From an uncultured Flaviramulus sp. (GTDB lineage: Bacteria > Bacteroidota > Bacteroidia > Flavobacteriales > Flavobacteriaceae): DNA of 60,101 bases. Below are positions 9,484-17,401 of the stretch, piece after piece. The position numbers and the translations under genes were made by a program. Each line of letters begins with the position of its first letter. The stretch's first letter is position 1. The notes under the pieces were generated by a model that saw only the letters and a list, made by a program, of their open reading frames with translations, was not told where the DNA came from and ran no database searches. The DNA lies in assembly GCA_947487155.1 (NCBI GenBank), contig CANKVS010000021.1, forward strand, positions 1 through 60,101. The letters run 5' to 3'.

Positions 9484-9496
9484 TTTCAACTAACAA

Positions 9497-9820
9497 CTAT
9501 TTAAACATATCCATCCCAGGAATATTCGGCATTCCTTCTTTAGCAACCGCAGCTAATTCAGCTTCATTTACAGCAGTAGCTTTTTCAATGGCCTTATTCA
9601 ACGTTAAAATAAGGTAATCTTCAAGTTGATCTTTATCTTCTAATAAATCATCGGCTATTTCAATAGATTTAATCGTTCTATTGGCAGTAAGTGTCACTTT
9701 AAGTTTATTATCATTACTAGCTTCATCAACCAAAACAGTATCTAATCGCTTTTTAGTGGCTTCAACTTTTTTCTGGGTTTCTTTAAGTTTTCCCATCATA
9801 TTCATCATATCTCCAAACAT
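9497..9820 (-). CDS. YbaB/EbfC family nucleoid-associated protein
   Basis: This 107-residue protein belongs to the YbaB/EbfC family of dimeric DNA-binding proteins. The N-terminal helix is '[22 protein letters not shown]', followed by a central beta-sheet ('[19 protein letters not shown]') and a C-terminal helix with Met- and Pro-containing tail ('[12 protein letters not shown]'). In other bacteria the gene often sits beside dnaX and recR. Here it is instead divergent from oligopeptidase B and shares a compact two-way promoter region with it. Confidence 0.9.
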   Translation of the reverse strand: MFGDMMNMMGKLKETQKKVEATKKRLDTVLVDEASNDNKLKVTLTANRTIKSIEIADDLLEDKDQLEDYLILTLNKAIEKATAVNEAELAAVAKEGMPNIPGMDMFK

Positions 9821-9846
9821 AATTTTATAAATTGATTATTTCAGTG

Positions 9847-9873
9847 CAAAACTATTTAATTTTTCTATTTTTG
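9847..9873. promoter_or_regulatory. Divergent -7 promoter elements for ybaB and oligopeptidase B
   Basis: TAGTTTTG lies on the reverse strand (9847-9854) for ybaB. TATTTTTG lies on the forward strand (9866-9873) for the oligopeptidase gene. Both fit TAnnTTTG and are 25 to 30 bases from the respective starts. Confidence 0.55.
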
Positions 9874-9904
9874 AACCCTTAATTTAAGAATAAATTCATC
9901 TTCA

Positions 9905-11965
9905 TTGAAAACAATAATTCAGCCTCCAGTTGCAACTAAAAAGGATAAAAAACTTAGTATTCATAACGATGTTAGAATTGATAACTACTACTGGTTAAAG
10001 GATAGAGACAACAAAGAGGTTATAGATTATTTAAATCTTGAAAACAAGTACACCAAGCATATAATGCAGCATACCGAAGCATTTCAGAAAAACCTTTTTG
10101 AAGAAATGAAATCTAGGATTAAGGAAGATGATTCTTCTGTTCCGTATAAGCTTAATGGCTATTGGTACATATCGCGTTATGAAAAAGGAATGGATTATCC
10201 TGTTTACCTTCGAAAAAAAGAGCATTTAGATGCAGACGAAGAAGTATTGTTTGATTGTAATGAAATGGCTAAAAACCATGCTTATTTTAATCTTGGAGGT
10301 ATTTCAATTAGTCCAGATAATACGTTGGCGAGTTTTTCTGTAGATACCGTAAGTAGGAGGCAATACACCATTCAAATTAAAAATTTAATTACAGGTGAAG
10401 TGTATTCCGATAAAATTAAAAACACAACAGGAAGTGCGACTTGGGCTAATGATAACAAAACGTTGTTTTATTCAATGAAGGATGAAATTACCTTGCGATC
10501 TCACAAGGTTTTTAAACACAAATTACATACTAATAGCGAAACAGATTCTGAAGTGTTTCATGAAACCGATGAAACGTTTAACACGTTTGTATATAAATCA
10601 AAATCTAAAAAATATATTATTATAGGGTCGTCAAGTACGTTGAGTTCTGAATATAGGATTTTAAATGCTGACTCACCCGACGGAACGTTTAAAATATTTC
10701 AAAAAAGAACCCGTGATTTAGAATATAATATAGCGCATTATAAAGACTCGTTTTATATCATTTCAAACTGCGATAACGCTACTAATTTTAAGCTTTTAAA
10801 AACCAATCAAAATTCAACAGAAAAAGAGCATTGGAAAGATGTTATTCCGCATAGAAATAATGTGCTACTTGAAGATATAGAAATTTTTAAAGATTATTTA
10901 GTGGTTAACGAACGCGAAAATGGTTTAAATAAACTGCGTATTATAAGTTGGGAAGGTACCGAAGATTATTATTTGCCTTTTAATTCTGAAACCTATACAG
11001 CTTATATTGGTAATAATCCAGATTTTAATAGTGATGTTTTGCGGTACGGTTTTAACTCGTTAGCAACACCAAGTTCGGTTATCGATTATAACCTTAAAAC
11101 CAAGAAAAGTGAGATTAAAAAAGAACAAGAAGTTCTTGGAGGAAAATTTAATAAGGCTAATTATGTTTCAGAGCGTATTTGGGCAACAGCTAGAGATGGT
11201 GTAAAAGTGCCAATTTCATTAGTGTATAAAAAAGGAATAAAATTAGATGGAAGCAACCCATTGTTGCAATACGCCTATGGGTCTTATGGTTCGACTATCG
11301 ATCCTTCTTTTTCAACCATTCGCTTAAGCTTATTAGATAGAGGTTTTATTTACGCTATTGCACATATACGTGGTAGTGAATATTTGGGAAGAGATTGGTA
11401 TGAAAGCGGAAAATTACTTACTAAAAGGAATACGTTTTACGATTTTATTGATGCTTCAAAGTATTTAATTAATCAAAAATACACGTCAAACAAGCATTTA
11501 TATGCTTACGGCGGGTCTGCTGGAGGCTTGTTAATGGGGGCTATTATTAATATGAATTCGGAATTATATAACGGAATTTTAGCCGCAGTTCCGTTTGTAG
11601 ATGTGGTAACAACAATGTTAGACGATACTATTCCATTAACCACTGGAGAGTATGACGAATGGGGGAATCCAAACGAAAAAGAATATTACGATTATATGAA
11701 ATCTTATTCGCCTTACGATAATGTTGAAGCAAAACATTACCCAAATATGTTAGTAACTACAGGGTTGCATGATTCGCAAGTGCAATACTGGGAACCAGCA
11801 AAATGGGTAGCAAAACTTCGAGAATTAAAAACAGATACTAATACATTATTACTTCATACAGATATGGATTCTGGTCATGGAGGTGCTTCAGGGCGTTTTG
11901 AAAGTTTAAAAGAAGTCGCATTAGAGTATGCTTTTTTACTAGATTTAGAAGGTATTCGTGCATAG
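9905..11965 (+). CDS. ptrB: Oligopeptidase B (S9A prolyl oligopeptidase family)
   Basis: This serine peptidase cleaves short peptides after Lys or Arg. The 686 residues form an N-terminal seven-bladed beta-propeller (~70-400) and a C-terminal alpha/beta-hydrolase domain. The catalytic Ser is in 'YAYGGSAGGLLMG', the Asp in 'TTGLHDSQVQYWEP' and the His in 'DMDSGHGGASGRF'. The start is a TTG at 9905: an in-frame stop lies 11 codons upstream, the TAnnTTTG box at 9866-9873 is correctly placed, and the N-terminal 'IQPPVATKKDKKLSIHNDVRIDNYYWL' segment fits the family. No signal peptide is visible, so it should be cytosolic. Confidence 0.92.
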   Translation: MKTIIQPPVATKKDKKLSIHNDVRIDNYYWLKDRDNKEVIDYLNLENKYTKHIMQHTEAFQKNLFEEMKSRIKEDDSSVPYKLNGYWYISRYEKGMDYPVYLRKKEHLDADEEVLFDCNEMAKNHAYFNLGGISISPDNTLASFSVDTVSRRQYTIQIKNLITGEVYSDKIKNTTGSATWANDNKTLFYSMKDEITLRSHKVFKHKLHTNSETDSEVFHETDETFNTFVYKSKSKKYIIIGSSSTLSSEYRILNADSPDGTFKIFQKRTRDLEYNIAHYKDSFYIISNCDNATNFKLLKTNQNSTEKEHWKDVIPHRNNVLLEDIEIFKDYLVVNERENGLNKLRIISWEGTEDYYLPFNSETYTAYIGNNPDFNSDVLRYGFNSLATPSSVIDYNLKTKKSEIKKEQEVLGGKFNKANYVSERIWATARDGVKVPISLVYKKGIKLDGSNPLLQYAYGSYGSTIDPSFSTIRLSLLDRGFIYAIAHIRGSEYLGRDWYESGKLLTKRNTFYDFIDASKYLINQKYTSNKHLYAYGGSAGGLLMGAIINMNSELYNGILAAVPFVDVVTTMLDDTIPLTTGEYDEWGNPNEKEYYDYMKSYSPYDNVEAKHYPNMLVTTGLHDSQVQYWEPAKWVAKLRELKTDTNTLLLHTDMDSGHGGASGRFESLKEVALEYAFLLDLEGIRA

Positions 11966-11980
11966 TACAAAAAAAATGTT

Positions 11981-11988
11981 TATTTTTG
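11981..11988 (+). promoter_or_regulatory. -7 promoter element of the cysteine-synthase-like gene
   Basis: TATTTTTG matches TAnnTTTG and lies 58 bases before the ATG at 12047. It would leave a leader of about 50 bases. Confidence 0.5.
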
Positions 11989-12046
11989 CGAGGTTTTAAG
12001 TTATACATATTTTTAGTAATATTACAATAGCTTATAAAAAGCATTT

Positions 12047-13087
12047 ATGAAACACAAAAAACAGGTTTTTGACAATGTATTAGACTTAGTAGGCAGAACA
12101 CCGCTTATTAGACTTAATAAAATAGCCTCAAAATTTAAAGGTAACTTTTTTGCAAAAGTAGAAGCCTTTAATCCAGGACATTCTTCAAAAGATAGAGTAG
12201 CACTTTATATTATAGAACAAGCAGAAAAACGTGGTATTTTAAAACCAGGTGACACTATTATAGAAACTACCTCTGGTAATACAGGGTTTAGTATTGCCAT
12301 GGTTAGCATTATTAAAGGGTATAATTGTGTTTTAGCGGTAAGTTCTAAATCTTCAGCAGATAAAATAGATATGCTAAAAACTATGGGAGCTAAGGTGTAT
12401 GTTTGTCCAGCGCATGTTAGTGCAAACGACCCTAGATCGTATTACCAAGTAGCAAAGCGTTTACACGACGAAATTAAAGGCTCAATATATATTAATCAGT
12501 ATTTTAACGAATTAAATATTGATGCACATTATAAATCTACTGGCCCTGAAATATGGGATCAAACAGAAGGGGAAATTACACATTTAGTAGCTTGTAGTGG
12601 TACAGGAGGTACAATATCTGGAGCAGCCAAGTATTTAAAAGAGCAAAATCCAAACATTAAAATTATTGGCGTTGATGCTTTTGGTTCTGTAATTAAAAAA
12701 TACCACGAAACTAGAGAGTTCGACGAAAAAGAAATTTATCCATACAGAATAGAAGGTCTTGGTAAAAACTTAATCCCATCAGCGACAGATTTTGATGTTA
12801 TTGATGAGTTTATTAAAGTTACGGACGAAGAAAGTGCACATACAGCTAGGTTAATAGCACGAACAGAAGGTTTGTTTGTAGGCTATACATCTGGTGCTGC
12901 AATGCAGGCAGTTATGCAATTAGAAGAACAAGGTGAGTTTTCGGAAAATGATAATATTGTAATCATGTTCCCAGACCATGGATCGCGCTATATGAGTAAG
13001 ATTTATTGCGATAAATGGATGAATGAACAAGGGTTCTTTGATAGCGTAAACGAAGTATCAGTAGAAACGATTCAATACATAAAATAA
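12047..13087 (+). CDS. PLP-dependent cysteine-synthase-family enzyme; candidate cysteate synthase
   Basis: This 346-residue fold-type II PLP enzyme has the cysteine synthase/CBS pattern. '[11 protein letters not shown]' is followed by the Schiff-base lysine in '[11 protein letters not shown]' (~48), the substrate loop '[10 protein letters not shown]' (~85) and the phosphate-binding Gly-rich loop '[10 protein letters not shown]' (~185). It lacks the CBS regulatory domains. Ordinary roles would be O-acetylserine sulfhydrylase or cystathionine beta-synthase. It lies directly before an alpha-oxoamine synthase, the pair reported for capnine synthesis in Bacteroidota, so cysteate synthase is a reasonable inference. 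A terminator and a second promoter separate the two genes. Confidence 0.8.
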   Translation: MKHKKQVFDNVLDLVGRTPLIRLNKIASKFKGNFFAKVEAFNPGHSSKDRVALYIIEQAEKRGILKPGDTIIETTSGNTGFSIAMVSIIKGYNCVLAVSSKSSADKIDMLKTMGAKVYVCPAHVSANDPRSYYQVAKRLHDEIKGSIYINQYFNELNIDAHYKSTGPEIWDQTEGEITHLVACSGTGGTISGAAKYLKEQNPNIKIIGVDAFGSVIKKYHETREFDEKEIYPYRIEGLGKNLIPSATDFDVIDEFIKVTDEESAHTARLIARTEGLFVGYTSGAAMQAVMQLEEQGEFSENDNIVIMFPDHGSRYMSKIYCDKWMNEQGFFDSVNEVSVETIQYIK

Positions 13088-13104
13088 TACTCATAAATCA
13101 CTTT

Positions 13105-13141
13105 AAAAAAGAGCATTTTTTAAAAAGAAATGCTCTTTTTT
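13105..13141. terminator. Intrinsic terminator
   Basis: AAAAAAGAGCATTT pairs with AAATGCTCTTTTTT around a short A-rich loop, with T residues after the stem. It lies 18 bases after the cysteine-synthase-like stop codon. Confidence 0.85.
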
Positions 13142-13193
13142 ATTTTGTCTATAATTGAATGGAAAAAAATTATGTTCAAACCATATAAATAAT

Positions 13194-13201
13194 TAATTTT
13201 G
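13194..13201 (+). promoter_or_regulatory. -7 promoter element of the alpha-oxoamine synthase gene
   Basis: TAATTTTG matches TAnnTTTG. It lies between the preceding terminator and the ATG at 13286. Confidence 0.4.
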
Positions 13202-13285
13202 CAAGAATTAACCAAAGAACTGGAATTTTCGTGTTTAGCATTTTAAATGATGGGCATGTTTGTTTTTTGATAGCAATAAGATTAA

Positions 13286-14545
13286 ATGAAAGACTTATTT
13301 GAAAAGATTTACAAAGATAAAGGACCTTTAGGTAAATGGGCTTCTCAAGCCGAAGGGTATTTTGTGTTTCCAAAATTAGAGGGAGAGATTTCTAACCGAA
13401 TGAAATTTCAAGGAAAGGATGTTATTACTTGGAGTATTAATGATTATTTAGGATTAGCAAATCATCCAGAAGTTCGTAAAGTTGATGCTCAAGCTGCAGT
13501 CGATTATGGTTCTGCATATCCAATGGGAGCAAGAATGATGTCAGGTCATACCGATTTACATGAGAAATTGCAGAATGAACTTGCTGCATTTGTAAAAAAG
13601 GAAGCGGCATATCTTTTAAATTTTGGTTATCAAGGTATGGTGTCAACAATTGATGCTTTAGTGTCTAAAGATGATATTATTGTTTACGATGTTGATGCAC
13701 ACGCCTGTATTATAGATGGTGTTCGTTTGCATATGGGTAAGCGTTTTACATATAAACACAACGATGTTAAAAGTTTAGAAAAAAACTTAGAACGCGCTAC
13801 TAAAATGGCTGAACAAACTGGAGGTGGTATTTTAGTTATCTCTGAAGGGGTGTTTGGTATGCGTGGTGAACAAGGGCGTTTAAAAGAAATTGCAGCGCTG
13901 AAAGAGAAATTTAATTTTAGACTTTTTGTTGATGACGCTCATGGTTTCGGAACTTTGGGAGCAACAGGAGCTGGCGCAGGTGAGGAGCAAGGTGTACAAG
14001 ACGATATTGATGTGTATTTTGCAACTTTCGCTAAATCTATGGCAAGTACAGGGGCTTTTATAGCTGCCGACCAAGAGATTGTTGATTATTTGAAATATAA
14101 TTTACGATCTCAAATGTTTGCTAAATCATTACAAATGCAACTTGTAGTTGGTGCGTTAAAGCGTTTAGATATGTTAAGAACAATGCCAGAATTAAAGCAA
14201 AACCTTTGGACCATTGTTGATGCTTTACAATCTGGATTAAAAGCACGTGGTTTTGATATTGGTACAACGCAAAGTTGTGTAACACCAGTATATTTAAAAG
14301 GAAGCATTCCAGAAGCGATGGCTTTAGTAAGAGATTTACGTGAAAACTATGGTATTTTCTGTTCTATTGTTGTGTATCCTGTAATACCAAAAGGATTAAT
14401 TTTATTGCGAATGATTCCTACGGCAACCCATACACTGCAGGATGTATCTGAAACCTTAGATGCTTTTGATGCTATTAGAGATCGACTAGAAAATGGAACA
14501 TATAAACGTTTATCTGCTGCAGTAATGGCTGCAATGGGGGAGTAG
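13286..14545 (+). CDS. Alpha-oxoamine synthase; candidate cysteate fatty acyltransferase (CapB-like) or serine palmitoyltransferase
   Basis: This 419-residue fold-type I PLP enzyme joins an acyl thioester to an amino acid with loss of CO2. It shows 'TWSINDYLGLANHPEV' (~50-65), 'GARMMSGHTDLHEKLQ', the PLP aspartate in 'LFVDDAHGFGTLG' and the Schiff-base lysine in 'TFAKSMASTGAFIAA'. Biotin (BioF) or threonine (Kbl) functions are less likely because no partner genes are near. The preceding cysteine-synthase-like gene and the nearby GNAT favour capnine synthesis from cysteate. Serine palmitoyltransferase, starting sphingolipids, is the main alternative. No 3-keto-reductase is in the window. Confidence 0.82.
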   Translation: MKDLFEKIYKDKGPLGKWASQAEGYFVFPKLEGEISNRMKFQGKDVITWSINDYLGLANHPEVRKVDAQAAVDYGSAYPMGARMMSGHTDLHEKLQNELAAFVKKEAAYLLNFGYQGMVSTIDALVSKDDIIVYDVDAHACIIDGVRLHMGKRFTYKHNDVKSLEKNLERATKMAEQTGGGILVISEGVFGMRGEQGRLKEIAALKEKFNFRLFVDDAHGFGTLGATGAGAGEEQGVQDDIDVYFATFAKSMASTGAFIAADQEIVDYLKYNLRSQMFAKSLQMQLVVGALKRLDMLRTMPELKQNLWTIVDALQSGLKARGFDIGTTQSCVTPVYLKGSIPEAMALVRDLRENYGIFCSIVVYPVIPKGLILLRMIPTATHTLQDVSETLDAFDAIRDRLENGTYKRLSAAVMAAMGE

Positions 14546-14562
14546 TTATAAAAAAAAACGTT

Positions 14563-14588
14563 GTTGATTGAGCGTAGTCGAAATCAAC
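14563..14588. repeat. Short intergenic palindromic element
   Basis: GTTGATT (14563-14569) and AATCAAC (14582-14588) flank GAGCGTAGTCGA. I recognise this 'gagcgtagtcgaaa' core as a sequence scattered between genes in Bacteroidota. Only one copy is in the window, between the alpha-oxoamine synthase stop and its terminator. Confidence 0.5.
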
Positions 14589-14596
14589 ATCAATAT

Positions 14597-14638
14597 AAAA
14601 AATCCGATTCTCAAAAGAATCGGATTTTTATTTTTTTT
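14597..14638. terminator. Intrinsic terminator
   Basis: AAAAAATCCGATTC pairs with GAATCGGATTTTT around TCAAAA, followed by a run of T. It sits between two convergent genes. Confidence 0.88.
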
Positions 14639-14686
14639 AACATCTTGGTTCTAGTGTCTATATGCGTAGCGATCTATTAATCTTTT

Positions 14687-15808
14687 TTAAGCAATATCTT
14701 TTCTAAACGTACAGCGTTTTTTATGAGTTACGGGATTGAAGTTTTTCCAAATCTTGCTAATAGCTGTATTGTCTGCTAGTTCTGGTGTTCTAATACATTC
14801 AGTAATTCCTTTTTTGCTAAACGTATTGTAAAATTCATTGAATATTACAGCATGAACTCCTTTGTTTTGATATTCAGGATGTACGCCTATTAAATAGAAT
14901 ATAGTTTTTTTGCTATGTTTTTTAGCGTGTAGTAGATGTTTAATGCCAAACGGAAACAGTTTACCGTTCATTTTCTGCAAAGCTTCAGCATAAGAAGGCA
15001 TTACAATACCAAAAGCAACTAAAGCATCATTTTCATCAACAACAAACTTTATATATTCAGGATTTATAAAACTTAAAAATTTCTTTTTAAAATATTCTTT
15101 TTGAATGTCTGTTATAGCAACAAACGAAGATAACGACGAATAACTTTCATTAAATAAATCAAACATTCTATTTGCATAAGGCATTACCTCCTTAGTCTTT
15201 GTAAAATATAAAGCCTTTAAGTTGTAGCGTTTTTTAATTATCTCTTGAATTCTAAAAAAACTTTCTCGCTTTATATCTTTAAAAGCATGCTTGTTTTCTA
15301 AATATTGTTTTTCAACAACGTATCCCAATTGTTCAAAATGAGAAGCGTAGTATGGATGATTATACCAAGTAATCATGGTGCCAATATGATCGAAGCCATA
15401 AGTTAAAACACCAACTTTGTCTAAGTTAGAAAATCCAACAGGGCCTTCAATAAATTCCAAATTATTTTTATTTCCAATCTCTAAAACTTTGTTTAATAGT
15501 GTTTTAGATGCTTCTATATCATCTATTACATCAAACCACCCAAAGCGCATTTTTCGTTGATTTTGATTTTTTACTTCAAGCCAATTAATAATAGCGGCAA
15601 TTCTGCCAACAACTTCATTATTCTTGTAAGCCAAAAATAAAGTAGCCTCAGCGTCATTAAAAACAGGATTTTCTTTTTTGTTAAATGTTTTAATTTCTTG
15701 ATTAATAATGGGAGGAACCCAATATTTCGAATTTTTATATAGCTTAAAAGGAAACTTTACGAATGCTTTTAAGTCTTTTTTTGTATTTACTTCTTTTAGT
15801 GTAATCAT
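14687..15808 (-). CDS. Large GNAT-fold acyltransferase; candidate bacterial ceramide-synthase-like N-acyltransferase
   Basis: This 373-residue protein has a conserved N-terminal block ('FVKFPFKLYKNSKYWVPP', ~18-35; 'NPVFNDAEATLFLAYKNNEVVGRIAAI', ~53-79) and a GNAT-like C-terminal half ('FYLIGVHPEYQNKGVHAVI', ~305-322). This combination is characteristic of a family often annotated only as N-acetyltransferase, which I recall includes the bacterial ceramide synthases found near serine palmitoyltransferase in proteobacteria. If so, it would N-acylate capnine or a sphingoid base made by the convergent upstream enzyme. Family membership is fairly sure; the substrate is inference from context. A barrel protein lies directly upstream. 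Confidence 0.72.
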   Translation of the reverse strand: MITLKEVNTKKDLKAFVKFPFKLYKNSKYWVPPIINQEIKTFNKKENPVFNDAEATLFLAYKNNEVVGRIAAIINWLEVKNQNQRKMRFGWFDVIDDIEASKTLLNKVLEIGNKNNLEFIEGPVGFSNLDKVGVLTYGFDHIGTMITWYNHPYYASHFEQLGYVVEKQYLENKHAFKDIKRESFFRIQEIIKKRYNLKALYFTKTKEVMPYANRMFDLFNESYSSLSSFVAITDIQKEYFKKKFLSFINPEYIKFVVDENDALVAFGIVMPSYAEALQKMNGKLFPFGIKHLLHAKKHSKKTIFYLIGVHPEYQNKGVHAVIFNEFYNTFSKKGITECIRTPELADNTAISKIWKNFNPVTHKKRCTFRKDIA

Positions 15809-15842
15809 ATAAAAACGATAAATTTTGATAGTTTAGTTGTTA

Positions 15843-16838
15843 TCAAAATTCTGTATCTTTTCTTTTTTGCTTTTTGGTAGGTTCTGCGTTTTCAGTTTTT
15901 TTCTTTTTACGACCTCTACTTTTTCTTTCTAATTCGTCTTCTGCCGAATTGCCATTATCAATCTCTTTATCCTTATGAAAATCTAATCGGTATGAAGCAC
16001 CAAAGTTAATTCCAAAAACCGATGGCGTATCTTTTGTGTTAAATGTTAAGGCTGTGTCGAGTTGAAAATCTTTACCCAATAGGTAAGCACCTCCAAACCT
16101 AAAAAGGTTGTCAGCATAAAAATCGCTTTTTATACCTTGAGTTTCTCCAAAAATAACCCATTTCGGGTTAAAAGAATGTGTTAAAGTTAGTATGTATTGA
16201 AAATCTGATTGATTTGTGCCAATTCTATCTTTAATTAAATTTAAAACCATAACCCAGCCACCAGCAAAATTGTTTTGAGTGGCAATCATTACTTTTGGAC
16301 TAAACCCTTCAATGCCTGGAGCGGTATAGGGGTTGTTTTTTGTGTCGTAATTAGCACCTAAATAAACTGATACTGCTGGTATTAATGAGCTCCATTTAAA
16401 CCTATGATTAGCTTTCCAACTATATAGGTTTGGTTTATCTTCTTCAGAATTTTTATAGGGATCATATACTAAATATTTCGCGCCAAGTGTAATACTTCTA
16501 AAATTTGCACGCTCGTCTTCGGCAGATATGTTTGATAAATACGTTTTTGTATCACTTTGAAAAGAACCTTCAATATTTAATTCAAGTTCTTCAAACAATA
16601 AACCATATCGTGCGGCAAAATCAACACCAAACCCAGAAATTTCATAGGCGGTAGCTGGAGTTCTTTCTTCGTTTACTATGTATGGGCCAACTTCAAATTG
16701 TGCAACATTAGTTCCTACAGAAAAGGCACTACGCGATGTACCTGGTCTATTAGAGTTTATAACATCTGTGTATTGGCTAAAACTGTATGTTGAAATTAAG
16801 CATAGCGTAATTAGTAAGGTAGATTTGATTGGGTTCAT
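15843..16838 (-). CDS. Outer-membrane beta-barrel protein, Phenol_MetA_deg-like
   Basis: The 331-residue precursor has a signal peptide ('LLITLCLISTYSFSQ', cut near residue 21). It opens with 'NSNRPGTSRSAFSVGTNVAQFEVG', the usual start of the Phenol_MetA_deg/transporter barrel family. Alternating beta-strands with aromatic girdles fill residues 30-280. The last ~35 residues are strikingly basic ('KSRGRKKKK', 'KKQKRKD') and do not end in the classic terminal aromatic residue of a BAM signal. It lies 34 bases upstream of the GNAT gene on the same strand, so the two may share a transcript. Confidence 0.72.
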   Translation of the reverse strand: MNPIKSTLLITLCLISTYSFSQYTDVINSNRPGTSRSAFSVGTNVAQFEVGPYIVNEERTPATAYEISGFGVDFAARYGLLFEELELNIEGSFQSDTKTYLSNISAEDERANFRSITLGAKYLVYDPYKNSEEDKPNLYSWKANHRFKWSSLIPAVSVYLGANYDTKNNPYTAPGIEGFSPKVMIATQNNFAGGWVMVLNLIKDRIGTNQSDFQYILTLTHSFNPKWVIFGETQGIKSDFYADNLFRFGGAYLLGKDFQLDTALTFNTKDTPSVFGINFGASYRLDFHKDKEIDNGNSAEDELERKSRGRKKKKTENAEPTKKQKRKDTEF

Positions 16839-16972
16839 AATGAAGGTTTTATATTATTTCTAAGAATAAATTCATAATACACTTTTATTTACAAATAGTA
16901 TAAGGGTTACCAAATATAGATATTTTATACTTTTTTTATCATTTTTGAACGTTTTTTAAGTGTTTAGAATTG

Positions 16973-16980
16973 TATTTTTG
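16973..16980 (+). promoter_or_regulatory. -7 promoter element of the DUF4834 gene
   Basis: TATTTTTG matches TAnnTTTG, 18 bases before the ATG. A TTG at 16945-16947 is 25 bases upstream of it, slightly longer than the usual spacing. Confidence 0.5.
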
Positions 16981-16997
16981 TTTAAAATATTTTTTTT

Positions 16998-17282
16998 ATG
17001 TTACAGCATGCATCTGTCGTAGGAGTGATTAGAACGATACTAATCATTATGTTAATTTATTTTGGAGTTAAAATTTTAGCACGCTTGTTTGCGCCTTTTC
17101 TTTTGAAATTTGTTGCCAAAAAAGCGGAGCAACGTTTTGGTGACCAATTTGGACAGTTTCAAAGGAATAGACCTCAAGATAAACCTAAAAAAGAAGGGGA
17201 GATTACTATAGATAAAATACCAAACACCAAAACTTCAAATAAAGACGTTGGTGATTATGTTGATTACGAAGAAATAGAGTAA
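16998..17282 (+). CDS. DUF4834 family small membrane protein
   Basis: This 94-residue protein has one N-terminal membrane segment ('VIRTILIIMLIYFGVKILARLFAPFLL', residues ~9-36). A basic stretch follows ('KFVAKKAEQRFGDQF'), then a polar tail with acidic end ('GDYVDYEEIE'). This matches the flavobacterial DUF4834 family, commonly encoded just upstream of a YfhO-type gene, as here. The function is unknown. The gap of about 120 bases to the YfhO gene could be read through. Confidence 0.82.
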   Translation: MLQHASVVGVIRTILIIMLIYFGVKILARLFAPFLLKFVAKKAEQRFGDQFGQFQRNRPQDKPKKEGEITIDKIPNTKTSNKDVGDYVDYEEIE

Positions 17283-17401
17283 GTATATTTTGTTATTCTC
17301 GCTTAGACGAAAATTTTATAATTTGAGTTTGCATATTTTTTGTGCTGTAAATCTCAAAAAATATGATTAATTTTCACAATCATTGTTTTTAAAACATTTT
17401 C

